DNA of 55,427 bases, taken from assembly GCA_026399095.1 (NCBI GenBank), contig JAPLRP010000006.1, positions 1 to 55,427 on the forward strand, written 5' to 3'. Position 1 is the stretch's first letter, and each line of letters opens with the position of its first letter. A program made the position numbers and the translations under genes. The notes beneath the pieces were generated by a model. It was not told where the DNA came from. It did not search any database and worked only from the letters and a program-made list of their open reading frames with translations. Source of the DNA: Methylococcales bacterium. Lineage in GTDB: Bacteria > Pseudomonadota > Gammaproteobacteria > Methylococcales > Methylomonadaceae. Shown one piece after another: positions 10,178-19,100 of the stretch.

Positions 10178-10528
10178 TTAACTATTGGTATTTACTTGTT
10201 CAACGAAGCTATTTAATGCAATGAAGGCAAATAAAATAGCTATCACCCCAAAAAATTGCCTGACTTTAATTTAAAGTCATTTTCGCACAGCTATACTAAG
10301 TTGGGTAAACTTAATCCCAGCATAAATAATTCTATATCCATAAACAATTTAATGTAAATGGATGTTAAGATTCAAAAACAGTTTTAATTTTTTCAAACCA
10401 ATAAGACTCTATTAAAAGAACATAATCATTCGATTTTAAAAAATGCACGACTCGGCTAATAATTGCCATAGCTGGCATTATTAATGCTTTATATTTAGTA
10501 AAACTAAACATCACATAGCTAAAGTCAC
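10178..10528. other. Divergent intergenic region between dusA and the ATP-grasp gene
   Basis: 351 AT-rich bases between two divergent genes, so promoters for both should lie here. The clearest structure is a near-perfect dyad at 10261-10279 (TGACTTTAA, one T, TTAAAGTCA). I see no gene or RNA in it. Confidence 0.5.
10261..10279. promoter_or_regulatory. 9-bp dyad, possible operator
   Basis: TGACTTTAA-T-TTAAAGTCA lies in the dusA/ATP-grasp divergent promoter region. Its symmetry suits a dimeric regulator site, but there is no second copy that I noticed and no known regulator consensus is recognised. Confidence 0.25.
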
Positions 10529-11980
10529 ATGAAATCAATCTGGAAAAACTATAAAACTGACATTGCCTACGATGAACTGATGTATTCAGAGTTTCAATCA
10601 CGCGCAGTTAGTCACAGACTATGTCAATATTTAGATTCGCTTAAAAAAGAGGATATAGATAAAAGAAAAATAGCTGCAGAACTGGCAATTATGGAAATGG
10701 GTATTAGTTTTACTGTCTACAGCGATGAAGGAAACATCGATAGAGCATGGCCTTTCGACATTATTCCTCGCATTATTGATGCTAAAGAATGGCGAATTAT
10801 AGAAAAAGGTTTAAAACAACGCTTAACCGCTCTTAACTGCTTTATAAGTGATGTTTATAACGAGCAGGCCTTTATTAAGGACGGAAAAATGCCTGGAGAA
10901 ATCATCAATAGCTCCAAGAATTTTCGTAAAGAATGCATCGGCATGAAGCCCCGTCATAATACTTGGGCCAATATATGTGGCACTGATTTGGTGCGAGACA
11001 AAGATGGCATCATGTATGTATTAGAAGATAACTTAAGGGTTCCCTCGGGCGTTTCTTATATGCTTGAAAATCGGATTATCACCAAACGAGTATTTCCTGA
11101 ACTATTGCAAGATATTGATATTTTGCCTATTGATGATTACCCAACTCATTTGCATGAAATGCTAACGTCAATTGCTCCGCACCAAAATGGGCAAGTCACC
11201 TGCGCTTTATTAACTCCGGGCATTTATAACTCAGCTTATTTTGAACATGCCTATTTAGCACAACAAATTGGTGCGCAGTTGGTTGAAGGTAGTGATCTGG
11301 TCGTCAACGATGATGACTGTGTCTATATGCGAACTATTAACGGACTTGAAAAAGTTGATGTCATATACCGCCGTATTGATGATGATTTTCTTGACCCTGA
11401 AGTGTTCCGCCCGGATTCAACTCTTGGCGTTCGGGGATTGATGCGTGCATGGAAAGCTGGCAATGTGGCTTTGGCTAATGCGCCCGGAGCTGGTGTTGCG
11501 GATGATAAAGTTGTCTATGCTTATGTACCGGAAATGATCCGATACTATTTAAATGAAGAGCCCATATTGCCCAATGTACCTACCTATTTGTGTGGCAATG
11601 AAGATGATCTGGCGTATGTTTTGGAACACTTGGCCGAGCTGGTAGTAAAACCAGCTAATGAATCAGGTGGTTATGGAATGCTCGTTGGCCCCCATGCAAC
11701 AGCAAAAGAAGTAGAAAATTTCCGTCAAATTATTCAAAAAGATCCTCGCAATTATATTGCGCAACCTACTTTGTCAATTTCAACCGCACCAACTCTGTGC
11801 AAGGGTAAGCTGGAGCCGCGTCATATTGATTTGCGGCCTTTTATATTACAAGGTGAAAATACTTTTGTAACGGCAGGTGGTTTAACCCGCGTGGCACTTA
11901 AAAAAGGGTCTTTAGTCGTGAATTCTTCTCAGGGTGGTGGCAGTAAAGATACATGGATTATTAACATGGAGGAAAGCTAA
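10529..11980 (+). CDS. Circularly permuted ATP-grasp protein (type 2)
   Basis: A 483-residue protein of the circularly permuted ATP-grasp family. Landmarks are MEMGISFTVYSDEGNIDRAWPFDI in the N-terminal part, WANICGTDLVRDKDG and VLEDNLRVPSGVSYMLENR in the middle, VDVIYRRIDDDFLDPE, VVKPANESGGYGM and PRHIDLRPF near the end. ATP-grasp enzymes form amide bonds through acyl-phosphates; this family is predicted to join amino acids or peptides, but its substrate is unknown. The stop overlaps the ATG of the alpha-E gene by one base (TAATG). It is homologous to residues 1-490 of the fusion protein at 16348-18918, giving two ATP-grasp copies in the locus. Confidence 0.9.
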   Translation: MKSIWKNYKTDIAYDELMYSEFQSRAVSHRLCQYLDSLKKEDIDKRKIAAELAIMEMGISFTVYSDEGNIDRAWPFDIIPRIIDAKEWRIIEKGLKQRLTALNCFISDVYNEQAFIKDGKMPGEIINSSKNFRKECIGMKPRHNTWANICGTDLVRDKDGIMYVLEDNLRVPSGVSYMLENRIITKRVFPELLQDIDILPIDDYPTHLHEMLTSIAPHQNGQVTCALLTPGIYNSAYFEHAYLAQQIGAQLVEGSDLVVNDDDCVYMRTINGLEKVDVIYRRIDDDFLDPEVFRPDSTLGVRGLMRAWKAGNVALANAPGAGVADDKVVYAYVPEMIRYYLNEEPILPNVPTYLCGNEDDLAYVLEHLAELVVKPANESGGYGMLVGPHATAKEVENFRQIIQKDPRNYIAQPTLSISTAPTLCKGKLEPRHIDLRPFILQGENTFVTAGGLTRVALKKGSLVVNSSQGGGSKDTWIINMEES

Positions 11981-12909
11981 TGTTATCTCGCTCAGCAGAA
12001 CGCCTTTATTGGCTGGCTCGTTATCTGGAACGTACAGAAAACATAGCAAGACTGGTTAATGTGCACATGAATTTATTAATGGACTTACCGAAAGGTGTTG
12101 AAATGAGTTGGCGCCAACTTATTTTGATTAATGCATCGCAAGAAGAGTTCTACAAAAAAAATACTGTCGCCAACGAGCGTAATATTACTCGATTCTTATT
12201 GGCTGATGAAAGTTATTCTGGCTCTTTAATTTCGTCACTAAGTGCTGCAAGGGAAAATATACGTACTTCAAGAGAATTATTACCTGATGAGGCTTGGGAA
12301 CAAGTCAACGAGATGTATTTGTACGCAAAAAACAACCTGGAAACGGTTGCTAACAGGCGTCATCGTGTACTATTTCTTAATGAGATTTTAAAAGGCTGTC
12401 AACGCTTTACCGGTTTATTATCAGGTTATATGAGCCATAATGCCCCTTATCGATTTATTCGCTTGGGCAGAAACATTGAACGTGCTGACATGACCAGTCG
12501 AATTTTAGATTTGGCGTCATTACTGCTATCAGAATCACGGAGTGATGAGGTTAGGCAATATGAAACCATTCTGTGGATGAATATTTTAAAGGCGCTTAAC
12601 GCCTTGCTAATATATCGTCAACAAATGCATAGCAGTGTCAACGGTGATGATGTTCTTAATTTTCTGTTGCAGGATAACACGTTGCCACGTTCAGTAAGCT
12701 GCTGTATTTCTGAACTGTCAGATTGTATTAGTAGGCTTCCTAATAACGATGACTTGCCACTAGTTCTTATTGAGTTGGAAGAATATGTAAAAGCAATCGA
12801 TACCCGACAAACCACTCAAGAACAATTACGTGGAATATTGGATGATTTACAAAATAAACTAGGAGCGTTTCATAATAAAATAGCTGATAACTGGTTTTTA
12901 AGTAATTAA
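11980..12909 (+). CDS. Alpha-E domain protein
   Basis: A 309-residue, almost all-helical protein. It opens with MLSRSAERLYWLARYLERTEN, the hallmark of the alpha-E family, and has a second conserved helix with FIRLGRNIERADMTSRILD. Alpha-E proteins nearly always sit beside, or are fused to, circularly permuted ATP-grasp proteins, and are assumed to be a partner subunit. Here the coupling is explicit: the start codon overlaps the ATP-grasp stop. No catalytic residues are known for the family. A convergent hairpin follows at 12938-12969. Confidence 0.9.
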   Translation: MLSRSAERLYWLARYLERTENIARLVNVHMNLLMDLPKGVEMSWRQLILINASQEEFYKKNTVANERNITRFLLADESYSGSLISSLSAARENIRTSRELLPDEAWEQVNEMYLYAKNNLETVANRRHRVLFLNEILKGCQRFTGLLSGYMSHNAPYRFIRLGRNIERADMTSRILDLASLLLSESRSDEVRQYETILWMNILKALNALLIYRQQMHSSVNGDDVLNFLLQDNTLPRSVSCCISELSDCISRLPNNDDLPLVLIELEEYVKAIDTRQTTQEQLRGILDDLQNKLGAFHNKIADNWFLSN

Positions 12910-12937
12910 AGGCTATCAAAAACTATCATTAAGCCGA

Positions 12938-12969
12938 AGATGGGGAGCAGTTTTAACTGAAACCCATCT
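12938..12969. terminator. Hairpin between convergent genes
   Basis: AGATGGG (12938-12944) pairs with CCCATCT (12963-12969), with an inner CAGTT/AACTG stem. It lies between the ends of two convergent genes, so a bidirectional terminator role is likely, but no clear U-run follows on either strand. Confidence 0.35.
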
Positions 12970-12999
12970 AGCAAGCCACCAATAAAGCCAGCGGTGACT

Positions 13000-13755
13000 C
13001 TATAAGTTTACTCGCATAGGTTTTATCAATGTCTTATCCAACGAAGGCAGGGCACCAATTGCTTCACGTAGTTTAGCTTCCCAACTACGCCTTAACTGCA
13101 CCATATAATCATCATCATCATCAAAGCAATAATACTCTTCAAGGCTAAAGCTGTTTTTTCGATAAACCAACATTTCAACAGGCGAGCCAACGCTTGCATT
13201 ACTGCGGATAGTTGAATCCATTGAAACCAAACAACAACGTGCAGCTTCGTCAATAGAGGTATTTAACTTAAGAAACCGATCTAAAATAGGCTTACCGTAC
13301 TTACTTTCACCTATTTGTAAAAAAGGTGTACTGGCTGAACTGGTTATGCTATTACCTTCAGCATAAACCATATAAGCACCATGCGGATCAGAACCGATTT
13401 GACCCGCTAATATAAAGCTAGCAGTAGGATTAAAAGCTGATTGACCCTGAGAACTTTTGTGTTGTTTTTGTTTTTCTACGCTGACATGTCCTAAATAATC
13501 AGCTGCTTCAAACAAACTTTCTACTGTATTCAGATTGACTTCTGCATTCTTCATTTTATCGCGGTGTAATTGCTCCAAAACCGCTTGTGTAGTTGCAAGA
13601 TTGCCAGCGCAAAGCAACACTATCTTTCGGTCGCTTAAAGTATCAAATGCATGCATTTTGCCGTGTGTACTTACATTATCAATACCGGCATTGGTTCTTG
13701 AATCAGAAACGAGAATTAGTCCTTCGTCAATAGAAGCTGCAATACAATAAGTCAT
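13000..13755 (-). CDS. Anbu, proteasome-like N-terminal nucleophile hydrolase
   Basis: A 251-residue relative of proteasome beta subunits and HslV. The N-terminus MTYCIAASIDEGLILVSDSR exposes Thr2 as the nucleophile after Met removal, with Asp18 (SDSRTNAG) and Lys33 (GKMHAF) at the expected catalytic positions. RTNAGIDN followed by KMH is characteristic of the Anbu group. Anbu proteins form ring- or helix-like assemblies; their natural substrate is not established, and no HslU- or Clp-type unfoldase is nearby. It follows the transglutaminase gene by 34 bases on the same strand. Its setting, with ATP-grasp, alpha-E and transglutaminase genes, is the standard Anbu neighbourhood. Confidence 0.92.
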   Translation of the reverse strand: MTYCIAASIDEGLILVSDSRTNAGIDNVSTHGKMHAFDTLSDRKIVLLCAGNLATTQAVLEQLHRDKMKNAEVNLNTVESLFEAADYLGHVSVEKQKQHKSSQGQSAFNPTASFILAGQIGSDPHGAYMVYAEGNSITSSASTPFLQIGESKYGKPILDRFLKLNTSIDEAARCCLVSMDSTIRSNASVGSPVEMLVYRKNSFSLEEYYCFDDDDDYMVQLRRSWEAKLREAIGALPSLDKTLIKPMRVNL

Positions 13756-13789
13756 AGACGTTTAATCAGTGTTAATAAAAATTAATCCG

Positions 13790-14578
13790 CTAATTATCCA
13801 GCAAATCGACGTGAACGTCCATGCTATTCAGCAAACAACCAGAACCGAACTGATGAAATATGGCAACATCTGCCGCATCGCGGCCAAAGGCAATTATAAC
13901 CCTTCCTCCACGTGGTTCAATTTGTGTAGGGTCAAAAGTATACCAACGATCACCAATATAAGCCTCAAACCAGGCATGTAAATCCATAGGCTGAAGTCCA
14001 TATAAATATCCAACTACCAGTCTTGCAGGTATACTGATACTTCGGCATAGTGCTATCGCCACTTGAGCAAGATCTCTACAGACTCCATGCCCACACAGAT
14101 GAACTTCAACCGCCGACAAGGGAAAATCACTAGAGCCCGGGATATACTGTATAGAATCTTGGACCCACTCGTTTATTTTGCTTACTTGATCGTAACCTGG
14201 CTGAGTGTTATTTGTTATTTCTCTGGCAAGATCGCCAAACCGATCAGATTCACAATAGCGACTAGGTAATAAAAAGGGTAGAACATTGTTTGGAAGGTGT
14301 TGTATTTCCACAAAATACTTTCCTGGAGCAACATCAATATTGTCTGCAACAATGACATCTGTTGAGGTATATATCAAAAAATTACCCATTGGCACCATTA
14401 AACGCTGTAACGAATTACCAAAACTATCAGTACTCTCAATCATAGGTATAACCGGCTTTATGATATAAACCTCGCGATTAATCCATTGTTGAATGCCTCT
14501 AAACGGGCGTAGCATTAAAATTAATACGCTCGCTTCAAGAATATGAAAACGAAGACTGCAACTTACCCTTAATTTCAT
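13790..14578 (-). CDS. Transglutaminase-like protein (Anbu-locus type)
   Basis: A 262-residue protein with an N-terminal beta region starting MKLRVSCSLRF and ILMLRPF, then a transglutaminase/papain-like core. The triad is visible: Cys167 in GHGVCRDLAQ, His201 in DLHAWFEAY and Asp216 in TFDPTQ. The fold can act as a peptidase, amidase or transamidase; which reaction applies here is unknown. It lies between the ParA-like ATPase and Anbu, all on the minus strand with short gaps (50 and 34 bases), which suggests one transcript. There is no signal peptide, so a cytoplasmic role is likely. Confidence 0.9.
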   Translation of the reverse strand: MKLRVSCSLRFHILEASVLILMLRPFRGIQQWINREVYIIKPVIPMIESTDSFGNSLQRLMVPMGNFLIYTSTDVIVADNIDVAPGKYFVEIQHLPNNVLPFLLPSRYCESDRFGDLAREITNNTQPGYDQVSKINEWVQDSIQYIPGSSDFPLSAVEVHLCGHGVCRDLAQVAIALCRSISIPARLVVGYLYGLQPMDLHAWFEAYIGDRWYTFDPTQIEPRGGRVIIAFGRDAADVAIFHQFGSGCLLNSMDVHVDLLDN

Positions 14579-14628
14579 CTTAGAAAGACTTGCCTGGACA
14601 ATTGTGAATCTTTGGGCTCACGATCATC

Positions 14629-15324
14629 TTAAATACCTAAAGACTCAATCTCTTTATATGCATGATTTAACCAAATTTTAACCCGCTGTCTTTCTAGTAA
14701 GCCCAAGGCATCAAGACTTTCTGCATCTTTATTTTTTGCTGCCCAAAAACTATAACTATTACTATCTATTTTAGTCATTACAGGCGCATGAAGACGCTTT
14801 AAAGTCATAACTTTTGCATCAAAAGCTAAAGCTCGTTCTTTTACACCGGAAAACTCCAGGATATTAAAATGCTCATCACGTAACTGGTTTTGTACCAAGA
14901 CATAATTTAAACGTGTACCAAATTGTGTGAGTAATTTATTAAGCAAATCTACTGAATCTTTACCTGAATCCATCACATTCCAGTAATAAATGGTAATTCC
15001 AAGTTCTTCTGCCAACTCCAAAACACCTGATTCATTTATCCACTTCGCTAAAGGATGATGTGTTTGTGCCGCCAAATCAACCAAAATGCGCTGCTCAGGT
15101 TGCTCCGAAGCTGCCTCCATAATGGAATCTAGACTCTGATAATTATCAATAATTGTTGGCGAGGCATAGTCAGCATAAAATCGCAGTAATGATCCATGTG
15201 ATTTATCAGTATCAAAACCAATAAATGGTAAGTCATGATCAATCATATATTGCGCCAATAGCCGGGCAACAACAGATTTTCCTACACCGCCTTTTTCGCC
15301 GCCTATTAGATGAATAGTAGCCAT
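14629..15324 (-). CDS. ParA/MinD-like P-loop ATPase
   Basis: A 231-residue protein starting MATIHLIGGEKGGVGKSVVA, with the deviant Walker A box GGEKGGVGKS at residues 8-17 (two lysines, as in ParA/MinD/MobD proteins). GFDTDKSHGSLLRFY follows where a Walker A' Asp is expected, and LVDLAAQTHHPLAKW fits Walker B. ParA-like ATPases dimerise on ATP and position cargo; MobD-like members sit in mobilisation operons. No ParB, plasmid or flagellar partner lies next to it. It sits between two transglutaminase-like genes in the Anbu locus, so a role there is possible but is inference. Confidence 0.75.
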   Translation of the reverse strand: MATIHLIGGEKGGVGKSVVARLLAQYMIDHDLPFIGFDTDKSHGSLLRFYADYASPTIIDNYQSLDSIMEAASEQPEQRILVDLAAQTHHPLAKWINESGVLELAEELGITIYYWNVMDSGKDSVDLLNKLLTQFGTRLNYVLVQNQLRDEHFNILEFSGVKERALAFDAKVMTLKRLHAPVMTKIDSNSYSFWAAKNKDAESLDALGLLERQRVKIWLNHAYKEIESLGI

Positions 15325-15415
15325 ATAAACCCCTTTAAGTTAAATTAATTAGATGTTAAGAAAGACGCAAGTCTAAGATTAAGCAAGGACTGTAACTCTT
15401 TCCTTGGTACTTAAG

Positions 15416-16351
15416 TCATTCCAGTCTCAATACATCGACCGACACCGAAAGCGTATGCTGTCCTCCACCAAAAGCGATACCTTTGAGCGGAGTGACATCT
15501 GCATAATCACGCCCCCATGCCAAGGTAATATGTTGATCAAGCGGCACGGTATTGTTGGTTGGATCAAAATCCAACCAACCAGTGCCAGGAATATAAACTG
15601 AAAACCAGGCATGAGATGCATCTGCACCAACAAGACGGGTTTTGCCAGGTTCGGGTAAAGTTTCAACATAGCCGCTTATGTAGCGGGCGGCTATTCCATA
15701 AGCACGTAAACAACCAATGGCTAAATGCGCAAAATCCTGACACACACCTCTGCGAAAGCTGAGTACTTCTGCCAAAGGTGTAGCAATAGTGGTAAAGGTT
15801 GGGTCGTATGTAAAGTCTTTGTATATACGCCCCATTAAATCATGCACAACATCCACGAGCGCTCGCCCCGGCAGGAATGAATGTTGAGCAAAGTCAGCAA
15901 GAGCTGGTGTCACGGTTACCATAGGCGAATCAAGAAGATATTGTTTGGCATCCAACATCTCAAGGATACGCTCCTGATCTTGCGATTGAATTTGACTCTG
16001 CTGACTTTGTGATTGTCCATGCAAAGTTGTACTCTGTAAAAGATTACGAACCTGTTCCCATGGAATTTGGTTAAACAAATCCAGGTTATTTTGCCTTGGA
16101 AATATTGTGACTTCGCTCACCGCTGTTACAATTAACTTACTATGTGGTTGCTGTACTGCGAAATAAACAACACGATTGCCAAAAAAATCAATGCGCTCTC
16201 GAAAATCCATCGGTGAAGGCGTAATGTCAAAAAGACTACTGTCACAATGCTGACGCCAAAAATTGCGCGGCTGTAATCTGGCCTCATTTTGGCATAACCC
16301 TACCGACTGACTATAGTGATAAAAAGTACTATGTGTAATTCGATATTTCAA
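15416..16351 (-). CDS. Transglutaminase-like protein with Q-rich linker
   Basis: A 311-residue protein. Residues 1-90 are the bacterial transglutaminase-like N-terminal beta domain (MKYRITHSTFYHYSQSV). A Gln/Ser-rich linker spans about 112-126. The core has Cys204 in FRRGVCQDFAH, His247 in ASHAWFSVY and Asp263 in LDFDPTNN. It overlaps the stop of the ATP-grasp/alpha-E fusion by four bases (ATGA), a strong sign that the two proteins act together. Compared with the other two transglutaminases here, it is the one most tightly linked to an ATP-grasp gene. Confidence 0.92.
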   Translation of the reverse strand: MKYRITHSTFYHYSQSVGLCQNEARLQPRNFWRQHCDSSLFDITPSPMDFRERIDFFGNRVVYFAVQQPHSKLIVTAVSEVTIFPRQNNLDLFNQIPWEQVRNLLQSTTLHGQSQSQQSQIQSQDQERILEMLDAKQYLLDSPMVTVTPALADFAQHSFLPGRALVDVVHDLMGRIYKDFTYDPTFTTIATPLAEVLSFRRGVCQDFAHLAIGCLRAYGIAARYISGYVETLPEPGKTRLVGADASHAWFSVYIPGTGWLDFDPTNNTVPLDQHITLAWGRDYADVTPLKGIAFGGGQHTLSVSVDVLRLE

Positions 16352-18918
16352 AGTTCGTCCTCTGATGCATTAAGCACCATCAACTGAGAAGTTTGAGAAT
16401 GGCTAAAATAGGCTTCGGCAATCACCTCTGCAAGTCGCCATAAAAGATCAGTTATATTCGAAAGCAACATCTCAAAATCAGTATAAATACCATCATCTTC
16501 ATTCACTTGGGTTAATTCATGCAAGTTACACAAGCGCAAACTGGTGTATGCTTTTAAAATCAAACGCTCCTCTTCACTTAAATGACTTTTGCCTTTTCCT
16601 TTTGGTAATGCACTCACATGAATCGATAAATTATGCAGTTGATACGCAACTGAACGGGGATGAGTTTCATCTAATAGCAGTAACTCCAACACTAAAGGCA
16701 ACTGGATATAAGAACGGTATCGTCGCTGATAGATGATTAAACTATCGGTTGAAATCAAAACCTCCTCAAGCACCTGATTTTGCAAAGCGTCTTCATGTCG
16801 CAGAGCCAAAGTAGAACGAAGTAAGGCAATAAGAGCTAACGCACGCTCAAGCCGGCGACCACTATCCAGCATTAACCAAGCAGCTTCACGGGTCATACTT
16901 TCATTGGTTAAACCAGTAAATGCGACAATACCAGTAATTAAATCATCCAGATTATTCTGCAATTGCTCGATTTTTAAATCCGTATTTATTATCCGTTGTT
17001 GCCATCTACGTTGAATATTATCAACACTTCGCCAAGTATCTTGCGACCAAAAATCACGAATACTAAACGCCGCTTGAAAAAAAGCCTGAATATTCGAACT
17101 CAACGAACCGTGCCGATTGCTATCTTTAACTAACGATAGCAATTCAATATCAGGTGTTTTCAGGAGTTGATCATCGCACTTTACAAAGCCCGGATAAGTG
17201 CCAGTCACTTGAGTTAAAGTACGGAGTAAAACTTTTAAACATTCATTATCAACTGGATCTTTAAATTCCAGTGTTTCTCTGGATTTTTGCAATACAGTAC
17301 GCAATAATCGGGTAACGGCTTCAGTTCGTTCGAGATGCCTTCCTACCCAAAAAAGATTGTCCGCAGCTCGACTGGTCAATGGCTCTGTAACCGCATTAAT
17401 CAATTGATTACGTTTCGGCTGAGTCCATAAACTGATTGTTTTATCGGGCTCAGATGCTAATACCCACGTGTCTTTACTGATTCCTCCGGCTTGATTTGAA
17501 ACAATAAAGTTATCTTTTTGGCGGGCAACACGGGTAAGTCCTCCGGGCATTACCTCATAACCATCACCGCTTGCGACAACAAAGCTCCGTAACACTGCAT
17601 TACGTGGTTCAATCTGATGATCAACAAACGCTGGTAAAGTTGAGAAACTAACTTGTTCCTGGCCAACAAACAAATGTGGCTTGGCTAAAATTTGACTTCG
17701 CAAAAGTTCTTTTTCTTTAATACTTAACTCACCACCAAAAACAGCATAATTTCCAGAGCCTCTATTAATAGGTTTAATAACCATATTATCAATATGTTGC
17801 AATACAAAATCACGTTCACGGCGTTGACCGCACCACCAAGTGGCAATGGAAGGCAGCTTAAGTTCTTGATTTAAATAATACCGGGCGAGTCTGGGCAAAA
17901 AAGCCAACAAAGCTGGATTTTCAAGAATACTACTCCCTAAGGGGTTGGCAATTGCAACATTTCCTCGTCGAACAACCTCTAACAATCCGGCAATACCAAG
18001 CTTTGATCCACTACGCATTTCCAAAGGATCACAAAATGAATCATCGACTCGCCGTAAAATAACATCAACAGCCTGAAGACCCTCCAGTGATTTAAGCCAT
18101 ACACGACCATCACGAACCGTCAAATCACCACCTTGAACTAAGGTATAACCATGATAAGCAGCTAAATAGGCATGTTCAAAATAGGTTTCATTAAGCGGGC
18201 CTGGTGTCAGGATAACTATTCTGGGATCTTCTTTATTGTGCGGTGCTATATCAACAAGTCCCTTATGAAGCGACTTAAAAAAACCGGATAAACGATGCAC
18301 TTGTGTTTCCCGGAAAATATCAGGCAAAACCCGCGTCATCACTGTACGATTTTCCAACGCATAGCCTGAACCTGAGGGTGCCTGTGTCCGGTCATCCAAC
18401 ACCCACATACGGCCATTCGGACCGCGAGCAAGATTTGCTGAATAAATAGTTAAATGGCGCTTTTGATTTTGCAAAGCATCCATACAAGGCTGTAAAAACC
18501 CTTCATGGCCGAATATTAACTCAGGAGGCAGCAAACCTTTTTTAAGTAAAGTTTGTTTACCATAGACATCTTTAAGTATTAAATCGAGTAAGTCAGCTCG
18601 TTGTTTCAGACCCGCTTCAATAACCGACCATTCTTCACTACTGATTAACAGAGGAACGGGATCAAGCCGCCAGGGTCTGGTAAGATTTTGTGAATCACCG
18701 TAAACATTGTAAGTAACACCATTTTCGCGCAATAACCGCTGTGCTTCCCTCCGTCGTAGTTCAAGCTTCTCGATGCCCATACTGTCAAGCGCAGCCATAA
18801 AGCGCTCCCAATAAGGCAACGCTTTATTTTTAGTAGCATACATTTCATCGTATATGCCAAGTTGTGTCGCGTAATATTGCGCTCCAATATCTTCGGCAGA
18901 ACTATTATTATTACGCAC
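16348..18918 (-). CDS. Circularly permuted ATP-grasp / alpha-E fusion protein
   Basis: An 856-residue fusion. Residues 1 to about 490 are a circularly permuted ATP-grasp domain (RPWRLDPVP, WVLDDRTQAPSGSGYALENR, VDVILRRVDDSFCDPLE, MVIKPINRGSGNYA, EPRNAVLRSFV). From about 515 an alpha-E domain follows, opening with LTSRAADNLFWVGRHLERTEA and repeating the ERALALIALLRS helix pattern. It combines in one chain what 10529-12909 encodes as two. The gene is translationally coupled to the transglutaminase at its 3' end. The enzyme is predicted to form amide bonds, but the product is unknown. ATG at 18918 is preceded by a purine-rich AAGGAAAAATACG, a usable Shine-Dalgarno site. Confidence 0.92.
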   Translation of the reverse strand: MRNNNSSAEDIGAQYYATQLGIYDEMYATKNKALPYWERFMAALDSMGIEKLELRRREAQRLLRENGVTYNVYGDSQNLTRPWRLDPVPLLISSEEWSVIEAGLKQRADLLDLILKDVYGKQTLLKKGLLPPELIFGHEGFLQPCMDALQNQKRHLTIYSANLARGPNGRMWVLDDRTQAPSGSGYALENRTVMTRVLPDIFRETQVHRLSGFFKSLHKGLVDIAPHNKEDPRIVILTPGPLNETYFEHAYLAAYHGYTLVQGGDLTVRDGRVWLKSLEGLQAVDVILRRVDDSFCDPLEMRSGSKLGIAGLLEVVRRGNVAIANPLGSSILENPALLAFLPRLARYYLNQELKLPSIATWWCGQRRERDFVLQHIDNMVIKPINRGSGNYAVFGGELSIKEKELLRSQILAKPHLFVGQEQVSFSTLPAFVDHQIEPRNAVLRSFVVASGDGYEVMPGGLTRVARQKDNFIVSNQAGGISKDTWVLASEPDKTISLWTQPKRNQLINAVTEPLTSRAADNLFWVGRHLERTEAVTRLLRTVLQKSRETLEFKDPVDNECLKVLLRTLTQVTGTYPGFVKCDDQLLKTPDIELLSLVKDSNRHGSLSSNIQAFFQAAFSIRDFWSQDTWRSVDNIQRRWQQRIINTDLKIEQLQNNLDDLITGIVAFTGLTNESMTREAAWLMLDSGRRLERALALIALLRSTLALRHEDALQNQVLEEVLISTDSLIIYQRRYRSYIQLPLVLELLLLDETHPRSVAYQLHNLSIHVSALPKGKGKSHLSEEERLILKAYTSLRLCNLHELTQVNEDDGIYTDFEMLLSNITDLLWRLAEVIAEAYFSHSQTSQLMVLNASEDEL

Positions 18919-19100
18919 GTATTTTTCCTTATACCTTATTCATTATCGAGTGTCTTGCCCTTTACCTAGGGCTTCCTTCACGATTACCGACTTGATGCCA
19001 TCAATTTAAAAAAGGCTACCTCGGTCTTTTAGGATAGGTTTTAAATTAAAGCAGGTTATTTTTTAATCCAACATTTCTTTCATCTTTCATCAAGTTTAAC

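Noticed and set aside
10365-10601. 78-residue minus-strand frame
   Set aside because: It overlaps the ATP-grasp start on the other strand, and its composition looks like translated non-coding DNA.
13000-13755. Calling this gene HslV
   Set aside because: The N-terminus and RTNAGIDN motif are Anbu-like, the length is greater than HslV and no HslU is present.
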